The position numbers were made by a program, and so were the translations under genes. The notes below the pieces were generated by a model. That model did no database searches, was not told the DNA's origin, and saw only the letters and a list, made by a program, of their open reading frames with translations. 26,963 bases of DNA from JBPCIX01 sp051005875 (GTDB lineage: Bacteria; Actinomycetota; CADDZG01; JAHWKV01), in the NCBI GenBank assembly GCA_051005875.1, contig JBPCIX010000063.1, positions 1 to 26,963 of the forward strand, in the 5' to 3' direction. This document shows positions 15,190-22,636 of this stretch, in pieces (the stretch's first letter is position 1; each line of letters starts with the position of its first letter).

Positions 15190-16587
15190 CTAGGCCTCCG
15201 CTTCGGCTAGAGCCGGAACCTTTTCATGCGAATGAGAATGAGCGAGTCGGAGTTGCGACCACCAGGTTAGGCCCATGCACCCGAGGTAAAAGACAGCCAG
15301 CAAATAGAAGGCGGCAACGGGGCCGCCCGTGGCCGATGTCGATATTCCGAAGCTCTGGGGTACGAGCCATCCGCCAAAGGCGCCGATTGCGCCTATGAAT
15401 CCGACGGCAGCCCCCGTCTCGCGTTTGGCCTGCAATAGTCGCTGATCCGCTGACAGCCCCTGGTCAATGCTCGGGTGGGTCAGATGAAAGCGCCGAAAAC
15501 CCTCCGGAATCAGCCGGTAAGTAGAACCGTTTCCAATTCCGGTAAGCAGAAATAAGATGATGAACATGGTTAAGAACAGGCCGTAGGAGTGGATGCTCGC
15601 GCCGCCCGTCAGCGAACGAGCAACCCCGAGCGTCACCGCCAGCATTGCGGCAAACGTCCATAGCGTTACCTTGGCGCCGCCCAGCCGGTCTGCAAGCCAC
15701 CCTCCGGCCGGGCGCGAGAAGGCGCCGACCAATGGCCCCACAAAGGCCAAGGATGCGGTAATCCCCGGAAATTGGGTCTTTACCAGCAACGGAAAGGCCG
15801 AGGAAAATCCGATGAAAGAACCGAAGGAACCGATGTACAGAACGGCAATAGTCCAGGTATGTCTCCTTTTCAGAACCCCCAACTGCTCCCCGATGGGCGA
15901 CTGGGAGACTTTGAGATTGTCCATGAAAAGCCACGCCCCGGCCGCTGCCGCAATGATGAATGGAACCAGCGCAAACGCCGCGTTTTGAAGGTACAGCCCG
16001 CCGGACTTGCCTTGAGACCCACCGGCGACCGCGAGCCATCCCCAGGCGATAACAAACGGCGTGATCAACTGAGAAACCGCTACTCCAAGGTTGCCGCCCG
16101 CCGCGTTTAGCCCGAGGGCGAAGCCCTTGCGCTTGTCGGGGTAAAAGTAGGAGATATTGGCCATGCTGGATGCGAAGTTTCCGCCGCCCAGACCGGCAGC
16201 AGCGGCGCCGAGTAGGAAGGCCCAGTAAGGAGTGCCCGGATTTGTGACCAACAGAGTAAAGAGCACGACCGGCAGCAGCAATAGGCCGGCGCTGACTACC
16301 GTCCAGTTGCGACCGCCGAACCGCCCGACCGCCAGTGTGTACGGAACCCTAACGCCGGCCCCCACCAGAGCGGGGAGCGCCACGAGCGTAAAGAGTTGTC
16401 CGTCTGAAAAGTTAAAGCCGGCCTGATTGAGTTTTGTAGCGCTTACGCTCCATAAAACCCAAACGGTGAACCCCAGGAACTCGGCGAATATGGAAAAAGC
16501 GAGGTTCCGCCGGGCGATGGCCTTACCCTTGCTCTGCCAGAAGACGTCGTCGTCCGGGGTCCACTCCTCGATCCAGGGTCTTGACAT
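15190..16587 (-). CDS. narK: Nitrate/nitrite transporter, NarK family (MFS)
   Basis: 465 residues, about 12 membrane helices. The N-terminus WTPDDDVFWQSKGKAIARRN and the signature GGNFASSMANISYFYPDKRK, with GFALGLNAAGGNLGV just after, are typical of NarK/NasA transporters; the second nitrate signature around FGSFIGFSSAFPLLVKTQFP is also present. It moves nitrate in or nitrite out. No nitrate or nitrite reductase gene lies nearby, so direction and purpose are open. It interrupts the otherwise conserved block between ispE and tRNA-Gln/glmU, 68 nt after the GNAT-ispE gene. Start ATG 16587, with GGA 5 nt upstream. A lateral insertion is plausible but base composition looks like its neighbours. 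Confidence 0.93.
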   Translation of the reverse strand: MSRPWIEEWTPDDDVFWQSKGKAIARRNLAFSIFAEFLGFTVWVLWSVSATKLNQAGFNFSDGQLFTLVALPALVGAGVRVPYTLAVGRFGGRNWTVVSAGLLLLPVVLFTLLVTNPGTPYWAFLLGAAAAGLGGGNFASSMANISYFYPDKRKGFALGLNAAGGNLGVAVSQLITPFVIAWGWLAVAGGSQGKSGGLYLQNAAFALVPFIIAAAAGAWLFMDNLKVSQSPIGEQLGVLKRRHTWTIAVLYIGSFGSFIGFSSAFPLLVKTQFPGITASLAFVGPLVGAFSRPAGGWLADRLGGAKVTLWTFAAMLAVTLGVARSLTGGASIHSYGLFLTMFIILFLLTGIGNGSTYRLIPEGFRRFHLTHPSIDQGLSADQRLLQAKRETGAAVGFIGAIGAFGGWLVPQSFGISTSATGGPVAAFYLLAVFYLGCMGLTWWSQLRLAHSHSHEKVPALAEAEA

Positions 16588-16655
16588 TCATTCCAGCGTC
16601 CCTTGCCGCTGTTGCCGCCTTGTTACGTTGCCGGTCTTCGATTGTAAATTCGCGA

Positions 16656-18143
16656 TTAACAACCGGCTCCGTTTCGGCCAAGGTTAACGCTGGAAACGCC
16701 CACAACTTCCGCCCCGGTTTTGGTGCTTACCGCTACTTCAACTCGTCGAAAGTGGCTTCTGGCCTTGTGCGCTACTGCGGTTGCGTCGCCTTCTGTGCTG
16801 CATAAACCCAGGATCGCCGAGCCGCTGCCCGACATCACTGAGGCCCTGGCGCCCGCCTCAAGCATGGCTTGCTTTAGGCCTTGCAATGTCGGCGCCAGGT
16901 CGAAGGCCGCCGGTTCCAGATCGTTGCGCAGCTTGCAGGCGATACCCGCCAGGTCCCCTTCGCCCAGGGCTCTGGTCAGCCCCATTACGCCTGCGGCGCT
17001 CAGCCGAGACCCGGCGACGCCTACTAAAGACCCCCCAGCGCCCGCGCTGGATTCGGCGGCCCCCTCGGCCAATAAATCGAACCGCGCATATACCTGTTCG
17101 GTCGAAAGGCTGAAATGAGGAATGCCAACCACCCACCAAAGGCTCGTCGGACAATCCAGCTGCTTTAGCTTGGCGCCCACGCCGGTCCCGAGAGCAAGGC
17201 CGCCTTTCAAGCAAAACTTCACATCGGCGCCGAGAGGCCGCGCCATTCGGCCCAGGACTTCTTCGTTGAAAGTTTCGCCATCGAACTCCCCCAGGGCCCT
17301 TAGCATCGCGGCCGCATCGGCGCTGCCGCCGCCGAGGCCCGCTCCAATTGGAATTCTCTTCACGACCCTTACTTCTAGCCCTTTGATTGCAGGCGATCGT
17401 CTTGTCGCTTTCGCCAAGACCTTTTCCACAAGATCCGGCCGGTTGGGCAATTCGCCGTCGAGCCCGGCTGCCCAAGCGATCGATACCCCTGTTCTGCCGC
17501 CGGGTGTGAAAGTCAATTCATCGGCCAAGCTTATCGACTGCATAATCGTCCTAACCGAATGGTAGCCGTCACGCCGACGAGGCCCTACCTTGTGCATGAG
17601 GTTGATTTTGGCCCTTCCGGTTACCCGCAGAACGTTCGTCGGCTCAAGCTCTTTGAACAGACAAATGCATTCCTCGCCTTCGTGCCACCACTCCCCCTCG
17701 GACAGTAGGTAAGTCCTTGAGCGCTCGGGCGAAATGCCCGCATCAAAGTAGCCTCGCCGGTGATAGAGCTCAATGGCTCTGGGATTGTCGATGCCCACAC
17801 CGAGCGCCAGCCGCTTGAATCCCTTAGATCGTGCGAGGTCCTCAGCCGCCTGCATGATCTTGTTTCCAATTCCACTGGATCGAAGGTCGGGCCTGACGGT
17901 TACGTCGCCGATGGTGGGTGTTTCGCGAAGAGCCAGCCCCATCATGAAAGTTGGACGCCACTTCAAACGCGCATAGCCGGCCGGCTCAGAGCCGGCCCAG
18001 GCGATCAAATACGTAGTTTCGCCGGATTCTTGCTCGACAAAACGATCGTGATGAGTTTCCGAAGTGTGCCGCCTCAGCCGGCTTTCGAGGATCTCCACTT
18101 CAGCCTCAGCGAGTGGCTTGACCTCTATTTCCGACTGGTTCAT
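16656..18143 (-). CDS. ispE: GNAT acetyltransferase fused to 4-diphosphocytidyl-2-C-methyl-D-erythritol kinase (IspE)
   Basis: 495 residues. Residues 1-165 are a GNAT domain with acetyl-CoA motif VRPDLRSSGIGNKIMQAA (83-100), NPRAIELYHRRGY and ending GEECICLFKEL. After a linker of about 8 residues, 172-495 is a full IspE: GRAKINLMHKVGPRRRDGYH (176-195), the GHMP ATP loop PIGAGLGGGSADAAAM (265-280), GADVKF with the catalytic Asp (D307) and VMSGSGSAILGL. IspE phosphorylates CDP-ME in the MEP isoprenoid pathway. No stop codon and no ATG, GTG or TTG occur between the two parts near the IspE start, so one fused protein is the simplest reading. ATG 18143 has a TAGAGT box 6 nt upstream. The ksgA-ispE order is conserved; the GNAT addition is not one I know. 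Confidence 0.9.
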   Translation of the reverse strand: MNQSEIEVKPLAEAEVEILESRLRRHTSETHHDRFVEQESGETTYLIAWAGSEPAGYARLKWRPTFMMGLALRETPTIGDVTVRPDLRSSGIGNKIMQAAEDLARSKGFKRLALGVGIDNPRAIELYHRRGYFDAGISPERSRTYLLSEGEWWHEGEECICLFKELEPTNVLRVTGRAKINLMHKVGPRRRDGYHSVRTIMQSISLADELTFTPGGRTGVSIAWAAGLDGELPNRPDLVEKVLAKATRRSPAIKGLEVRVVKRIPIGAGLGGGSADAAAMLRALGEFDGETFNEEVLGRMARPLGADVKFCLKGGLALGTGVGAKLKQLDCPTSLWWVVGIPHFSLSTEQVYARFDLLAEGAAESSAGAGGSLVGVAGSRLSAAGVMGLTRALGEGDLAGIACKLRNDLEPAAFDLAPTLQGLKQAMLEAGARASVMSGSGSAILGLCSTEGDATAVAHKARSHFRRVEVAVSTKTGAEVVGVSSVNLGRNGAGC

Positions 18144-18149
18144 TGGGTA

Positions 18150-18155
18150 ACTCTA
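18150..18155 (-). promoter_or_regulatory. -10-like box TAGAGT before GNAT-ispE
   Basis: The minus strand reads TAGAGT-TACCCA-ATG in the 37-nt gap after ksgA. Spacing (6 nt) equals that at eno and the parvulin gene, again predicting a leaderless mRNA. It supports the GNAT ATG as the true start of the fused gene. Confidence 0.45.
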
Positions 18156-18180
18156 CAAAACGCGCAACCGAAAATTCCCC

Positions 18181-19005
18181 TCAGGGATGTAGTTCGTTCG
18201 CAATGCGGGCAAAATCTTGGAGCGTTAGGGATTCTGCACGGCGCGAAGGGTCTATCACTGAACGCTTGAGTAAATCTTCTACCTCTGCAACATCCAGCCC
18301 CAGGACCCCAGGGAGGCTGTTTCGGATCGTCTTTCTTCTTTGAGAAAACGCGGCACGAACGACTCTCATCAAAGCCGGCGGATCCACCTCAACCACAGGA
18401 GGGCGTCTGGTCATCCGAACGACCACGGAATCAACTGTTGGTTGAGGCCAAAAAACCGTTGGGGGCACCTTACCCATCACTTTGATGTTGCAGTAGTAGG
18501 CGACCAGGACGCTGACACCGCCGTAGGTTTTGGACCCCGCAGCGGCGGCAAAGCGCTCGCCCGCTTCACGCTGAACCACGGCCGTCATGTCGAATATCTC
18601 CGGCGCCTCGGTCAGCACCGTCGCCACCAGCGGCGTTGCGATGTTGTAGGGCAAGTTCGAAACGAGCCGATGTGGCCGTCCGCCGAGGAGCGCCTTCCAG
18701 TCAAGATCCAGCGCATCGCCTTGAAGCACCTCAACGTTGGGGATCCCGGCCACAACTTGTTGCAAGGCGGGCACCAACTTCCGATCGAGTTCCACCGCCA
18801 CCACGTGGCTCGCCGCTGCCGCCAGCGCCAGCGTCAGGGTGCCGAGTCCGGCGCCCACTTCGATGACCCTGTCGCCGGGATCTATGCCTGCAAGCCGAAC
18901 TACGCGGCGGATCGAATTCGGGTCGATCATGAAGTTCTGGCCCAGAGCCTTTGCGGGCCGAATGCCAAACTCGTCCGCCAGTCTGCGGATATCAGTGGGC
19001 GTTAA
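18181..19005 (-). CDS. rsmA: 16S rRNA dimethyladenosine transferase KsgA/RsmA, non-canonical start
   Basis: Dimethylates two adjacent adenines in helix 45 of 16S rRNA. Visible: PAKALGQNFMID, VIEVGAGLGTLTLAL (SAM motif I), VAVELDRKLVP, RLVSNLPYNIATPL (catalytic NLPY) and AAFSQRRKTIRNSL. The first ATG, 18930, lies after the essential LGQNF motif and cannot be the start. The frame runs up to the rpfB-like stop (19027-19029) and reads TTA-ACG-CCC-ACT-GAT-ATC, giving LTPTDIRRLADEFGIRPAKA before LGQNF, a normal KsgA N-terminus. No ATG, GTG or TTG occurs there. I place the start at TTA 19005 (274 residues), with ACG 19002, CTG 18981 or CTC 19017 as alternatives. There is no clear Shine-Dalgarno. Confidence 0.94.
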   Translation of the reverse strand, partial: LTPTDIRRLADEFGIRPAKALGQNFMIDPNSIRRVVRLAGIDPGDRVIEVGAGLGTLTLALAAAASHVVAVELDRKLVPALQQVVAGIPNVEVLQGDALDLDWKALLGGRPHRLVSNLPYNIATPLVATVLTEAPEIFDMTAVVQREAGERFAAAAGSKTYGGVSVLVAYYCNIKVMGKVPPTVFWPQPTVDSVVVRMTRRPPVVEVDPPALMRVVRAAFSQRRKTIRNSLPGVLGLDVAEVEDLLKRSVIDPSRRAESLTLQDFARIANELHP

Positions 19006-19026
19006 AAGCTTAGTGAGGAAGTGTTG

Positions 19027-20100
19027 TCACCATTCCATCTTCACGTTTATAACGCCGCTGCCGAGTGGCGCTATCTCCTTGAATGCCGAATCCGACAAAT
19101 CGATTTTTCGCCCACCTGTGAACGGACCCCGGTCGCGAATCGTTACCGTGACTTGTTTTCCGTTGGCAATATTCGTGACTCTAACGACGGTGCCGAACGG
19201 CAAATTTGGGTGAGCTGCCATCAAGCCGGGTTGTGAGTACCAAGATGCTGCGCCTGTGTCGGAACGGCTGGCCGCCTTTAAGACCGGCCGGCGAGTTCCG
19301 ACGAGGGTCACCTCATCGACCGACTCCCTTACAACCTCGGTCCCCAAAAATGCCCGCTGATTGGTTTTCCCATCTTCGTAACTGGTTTTGTACGAACGAA
19401 CCCGAACCCCTTCGACCCCTTTTGTCTTGATTTTTTGACTTCCAAGCTCGGCAGAATCCGACTTTTCGGTAACTCGCTTGAAGGGAATCTTCGACGAGAC
19501 TTTCTCGACCACCTCTTTTACCCGGATGACCTTGACCGGAGTCTCGGCTGAGGGATGGGCAACGATGCTCGGCTCGACTCTGTCATGAGGACCGATCGTG
19601 ACGTTCAACTCCCGAAGAAGCGCTCCCGCAGTCATGGCATTTGTGACGACAGGCCGCGACATCCCGTCGTGCATCACAACAGTCGAAGCCGGTTGAGCCA
19701 CCACGATCTCGTCTCCGGTGAGTATGGCGGACTTCGGCGCCGGATCAATGACGGCGCCATTGTCCTCCAGGGACAGTTCCTGAAGGACATCGGAGACGGT
19801 CTGGCCGGTGACTTTCTCGACTCGCCTGGCGCCGTTTAGCACGATGACTATTTCCTTGGCCCGCCGGACTTCAACCCGCGTACCGAGGGCCAGCTCGGCT
19901 TGGCGCGATGGTAAGACCCGGTCCTTGGGACCAAGTTGTACTCCTTGACGGGCAAGGGCGGACCCCACCGTCACAGCAAAGGTCTTTACTTCCCGGACGC
20001 GTCCATTGTCGGTCAGGGTGACCCGCTTCTCAGCCAGAAGATAAGTGATGCTCGTGGCCGCAAAGGCGAGAGTGAGTAAGACCCTAAGAACCCCTCGCAC
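19027..20100 (-). CDS. RpfB-like cell-wall protein: DUF348 repeats, G5 domain and RlpA-type barrel
   Basis: 357 residues. N-terminal membrane/signal helix (about 4-22), three DUF348-type repeats (about 25-75, 82-132, 138-190), a G5 domain (about 195-270; KRVTEKSDSAELGSQ, KGVEGVRVRSYKTSYEDGK) and a C-terminal double-psi barrel of the RlpA/3D kind (283-357; GAASWYSQPGLMAAHPNLPF, RDRGPFTGGRKIDLSDSAF). The barrel holds the Asp residues (RDRGPF, IDLS) typical of this fold. G5/DUF348 parts bind cell wall, and RlpA barrels act on or bind peptidoglycan glycan strands. The position between tatD and ksgA is that of rpfB in mycobacteria and yabE in Bacillus. Start GTG 20100. ksgA follows closely. Confidence 0.9.
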   Translation of the reverse strand: MRGVLRVLLTLAFAATSITYLLAEKRVTLTDNGRVREVKTFAVTVGSALARQGVQLGPKDRVLPSRQAELALGTRVEVRRAKEIVIVLNGARRVEKVTGQTVSDVLQELSLEDNGAVIDPAPKSAILTGDEIVVAQPASTVVMHDGMSRPVVTNAMTAGALLRELNVTIGPHDRVEPSIVAHPSAETPVKVIRVKEVVEKVSSKIPFKRVTEKSDSAELGSQKIKTKGVEGVRVRSYKTSYEDGKTNQRAFLGTEVVRESVDEVTLVGTRRPVLKAASRSDTGAASWYSQPGLMAAHPNLPFGTVVRVTNIANGKQVTVTIRDRGPFTGGRKIDLSDSAFKEIAPLGSGVINVKMEW

Positions 20101-20108
20101 TAGGCAAG

Positions 20109-20114
20109 AACCTA
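20109..20114 (-). promoter_or_regulatory. -10-like box TAGGTT before the RpfB-like gene
   Basis: The minus strand reads TAGGTT-CTTGCCTA-GTG. A TTGCCT, 18 nt further upstream, could be the -35. The 8-nt distance to GTG predicts a leaderless or nearly leaderless transcript, separate from tatD (59-nt gap). Confidence 0.5.
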
Positions 20115-20159
20115 CCAGCGAATGCTCTTACAAGGCAACCTCAGGCGTGGATTCTGGCC

Positions 20160-20939
20160 CTAATGCCTTAAAGCGAACACGCCTTGGGCGTTTTCACGAG
20201 TGATCCGCTCAACCTCATCGAGGGGGTGCCCAATTGCCTCGGCGAGCGCCTTGCCCACCTCAATAACGAGCGCCGGCTCGTTGGGTTTGCCCCTAAAAGG
20301 GACCGGCGCCAGGTAAGGAGAATCAGTCTCAACTAGAAGGCGGTCCACCGGGACCGACGCGGCCGCCCGCCTGATTGCATCAGATTTCTTATACGAGATG
20401 TTGCCTGCGAACGAAATGTACCCGCCCATCTCGACCGCTCTTGCGGCTTCGGCCGGCCCGGCTGAAAAGCAATGGAAAACAAGGCCTTTCCAGGGTCCCC
20501 CCACAGATTCCAGGACTTCAAATGCCTCGGGATGCGCCTCGCGAATGTGCAGCACAACGCACTTACCGGCCGACTTGGCTATTTGTAGCTGTGCCCGGAA
20601 GGCTTCCACTTGCACGTCTCGAGGCGAATGATCACGGTAGAAATCGAGGCCGATCTCGCCAATCGCCACAACTTTCGGTTGCTCAGCTAGTTCCGCCAGC
20701 TGCTCGAATTGAACGTCGTCGGCATGACTGGCGTCGTGCGGGTGAATTCCAACCGCCGCCCAAACGGACTCAAACTCCTGCGCCAGCCGGATGGACTCAA
20801 CGCTTGTCTTCAAATCTGTTCCAACGTTGACCATTTGGGTCACCCCTGCTTCGACGGCCTCAGCAACCGCCAGCGCCGGCCCCTTTTCCAGTGAGTCAAG
20901 GTGGCAATGCGAATCCACCCAACCGCCAATTTCCGTCAT
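20160..20939 (-). CDS. tatD: TatD family deoxyribonuclease/hydrolase
   Basis: 259 residues. Metal-dependent TIM-barrel hydrolase with 3'-5' DNase activity in relatives. Metal-binding and family motifs: WVDSHCHLD (7-15), AIGEIGLDFYRDHSP, CVVLHIREAHPEAFEVL, VFHCFSAGP and LVETDSPYLAP. ATG 20939 has GAGAGG 6 nt upstream, a good ribosome site. It is divergent from metG, with only 51 nt between the two starts. metG and tatD side by side is a very widespread pairing in bacteria, although here they face away from each other. Confidence 0.96.
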   Translation of the reverse strand: MTEIGGWVDSHCHLDSLEKGPALAVAEAVEAGVTQMVNVGTDLKTSVESIRLAQEFESVWAAVGIHPHDASHADDVQFEQLAELAEQPKVVAIGEIGLDFYRDHSPRDVQVEAFRAQLQIAKSAGKCVVLHIREAHPEAFEVLESVGGPWKGLVFHCFSAGPAEAARAVEMGGYISFAGNISYKKSDAIRRAAASVPVDRLLVETDSPYLAPVPFRGKPNEPALVIEVGKALAEAIGHPLDEVERITRENAQGVFALRH

Positions 20940-20977
20940 TCAAGACCTCTCAGTCGGGCAGTGGCTCCACTGCCGCT

Positions 20978-20983
20978 TATTCT
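20978..20983 (+). promoter_or_regulatory. -10 box TATTCT for metG, leaderless spacing
   Basis: TATTCT-TTACGAA-ATG, 7 nt between hexamer and start codon, with no Shine-Dalgarno. It strongly resembles the eno promoter (TATCTT-TACTGA-ATG). It lies in the 51-nt divergent gap shared with tatD. Confidence 0.55.
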
Positions 20984-20990
20984 TTACGAA

Positions 20991-22571
20991 ATGAAACCAT
21001 TTTTTATTACAACCGCGATTCCCTATGTGAACGCCCGGCCGCATCTTGGCTTCGCGTTCGAAATGATTCAGGCCGACGCCTTCGCCCGCTACCAACGCCT
21101 GAGGGGGGCGGATGTGCTTTTTCTCACCGGCGCCGACGAAAACAGCCTAAGCAATGTGCAGGCGGCCGAGGCAGAGGGAGTGCCCACCCCCCAGCTTGTC
21201 GATCGCAATGCTGAGTATTTTCGCGCCTTGAAGGATCAACTGAATATTTCGTTCGATGACTTCATTAGAACAAGCGTCGACCCCCGCCACTTAGAGGGTG
21301 CTAAAAAACTTTGGCAAGCATGCGAAGCAAACGGAGATATTTATCGCAAGCCCTACCGGGGCCTGTACTGCGTTGGGTGCGAACAGTTTTACTCCGAAGA
21401 CGAATTAGTCGAGGGCCTTTGCCCTGAGCATAAGACGGCGCCTGAGTTGATCGAGGAAGAGAACTACTTTTTTAAGCTGAGCAGTTATTCGGATCAACTC
21501 GCCCGCCTGATTGAAACCGACGAGCTACAGGTCGTTCCCCAGACCCGCAAAAACGAGGTCCTTAGCTTCATAAAGATGGGACTGAACGATTTCAGTATTT
21601 CAAGGTCCCGCAAACGGGCCCGGGGATGGGGCGTGCCGGTCCCCGGCGACGACGGCCAGGTAATGTACGTCTGGTTCGACGCCCTGAGCAACTATATCAA
21701 CGCCCTCGGCTATGCCACCAACGACCCCCTATTCACCCGGTACTGGCTCGAAAACCTCGAGCGCGTCCATGTCATCGGCAAAGGGATAATTCGCTTCCAT
21801 GCGGTGTACTGGCCGGCGATGCTGCTTTCAGCAGGGTTGCCTTTGCCAAAGACGATTTTCGTGCACGGCTACATCACGGTTCACGGAACGAAAATGAGCA
21901 AGACACTCGGCAATGTTGTGGACCCCGTTCGGTTGGCTGCGCAGTACGGCATTGATCCTCTCCGCTACTACCTTTTGCGGAAGATCCCTCCTACAGACGA
22001 CGGCAACTTTACGCTGGACAATTTGATCCAAAGTCACAACTCCGACTTGGCCGACCAGCTCGGCAATCTGCTTAGCCGGGTACTTGGAATGATCGGTCGG
22101 TACTTTGACGCGGTGGTTCCGGCCGCGGGGCCGGATGACGACAAGGATCAATTGGTAAAGCAAAAAGCGAGCGAACTGGGGGACCGAATTGAAGCCGCAA
22201 TGCAAGGGTTTTCTCCGCAGGTGGCTCTGAGCGCGATTTGGGATGTAATCGCTGAGGCAAATCGATATGTCGTCGAGGTTGAGCCTTGGGTTCTTGCCAA
22301 ACGGCGCGTCGATGACCCCTCCGCCGAACAGCGGCTACAAACAGTTCTGTACGTACTGGCCGAGGTGTTGCGATTGACGTCAATTGCTTTGGCGCCGTTC
22401 ATGCCGGCAACCGCCGGCGCCATCGCAACTCAGTTGGGCCAGACGGCTCGGAACCTCCCCATAAACGAGGCAATGAAATGGGGTCAAACCGAGCCCGGCA
22501 CTCGCACAGCCGCTGGTCCGAACTTGTTTCCAAAGATTGAAGCGGTATTGCAGCCCGAGTCCCCGGGCTGA
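20991..22571 (+). CDS. metG: Methionyl-tRNA synthetase
   Basis: 526 residues from ATG 20991, the start giving the normal MKPFFITTAIPYVNARPHLGF; the frame is open further upstream (ATG 20901) but that part runs into tatD and is not family-like. Class I synthetase: HIGH-like box PHLGFAFE, GADENSL, one zinc-type knuckle (CVGCEQFYSEDELVEGLCPEH), the KMSKTLGN signature, then the alpha-helical anticodon-binding domain to the end. No C-terminal EMAP/tRNA-binding domain, so it is the short single-knuckle form. It charges tRNA-Met, including the initiator. abrB follows on the same strand after 65 nt. Confidence 0.98.
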   Translation: MKPFFITTAIPYVNARPHLGFAFEMIQADAFARYQRLRGADVLFLTGADENSLSNVQAAEAEGVPTPQLVDRNAEYFRALKDQLNISFDDFIRTSVDPRHLEGAKKLWQACEANGDIYRKPYRGLYCVGCEQFYSEDELVEGLCPEHKTAPELIEEENYFFKLSSYSDQLARLIETDELQVVPQTRKNEVLSFIKMGLNDFSISRSRKRARGWGVPVPGDDGQVMYVWFDALSNYINALGYATNDPLFTRYWLENLERVHVIGKGIIRFHAVYWPAMLLSAGLPLPKTIFVHGYITVHGTKMSKTLGNVVDPVRLAAQYGIDPLRYYLLRKIPPTDDGNFTLDNLIQSHNSDLADQLGNLLSRVLGMIGRYFDAVVPAAGPDDDKDQLVKQKASELGDRIEAAMQGFSPQVALSAIWDVIAEANRYVVEVEPWVLAKRRVDDPSAEQRLQTVLYVLAEVLRLTSIALAPFMPATAGAIATQLGQTARNLPINEAMKWGQTEPGTRTAAGPNLFPKIEAVLQPESPG

Positions 22572-22620
22572 CGCCACCGGGAACAACTGCGGCATCGGGC
22601 CAGACGCGGCTCCAATCGAA

Positions 22621-22631
22621 CGATATTATCG
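22621..22631 (+). promoter_or_regulatory. abrB promoter: TATTAT -10 inside a perfect inverted repeat
   Basis: CGATA-T-TATCG (22621-22631) is a perfect inverted repeat that contains TATTAT (22624-22629). Seven bases later comes ATG 22637. The combination suggests a leaderless abrB transcript and an operator overlapping the -10, possibly for autoregulation; the regulator is inferred only from position. Confidence 0.5.
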
Positions 22632-22636
22632 AGCGG

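Noticed and set aside
20901..20990. metG start at ATG 20901 giving 30 more residues
   Set aside because: The extension overlaps the 5' end of tatD on the other strand and lacks family similarity; MKPFFITTAIPYVN at 20991 is the normal N-terminus.
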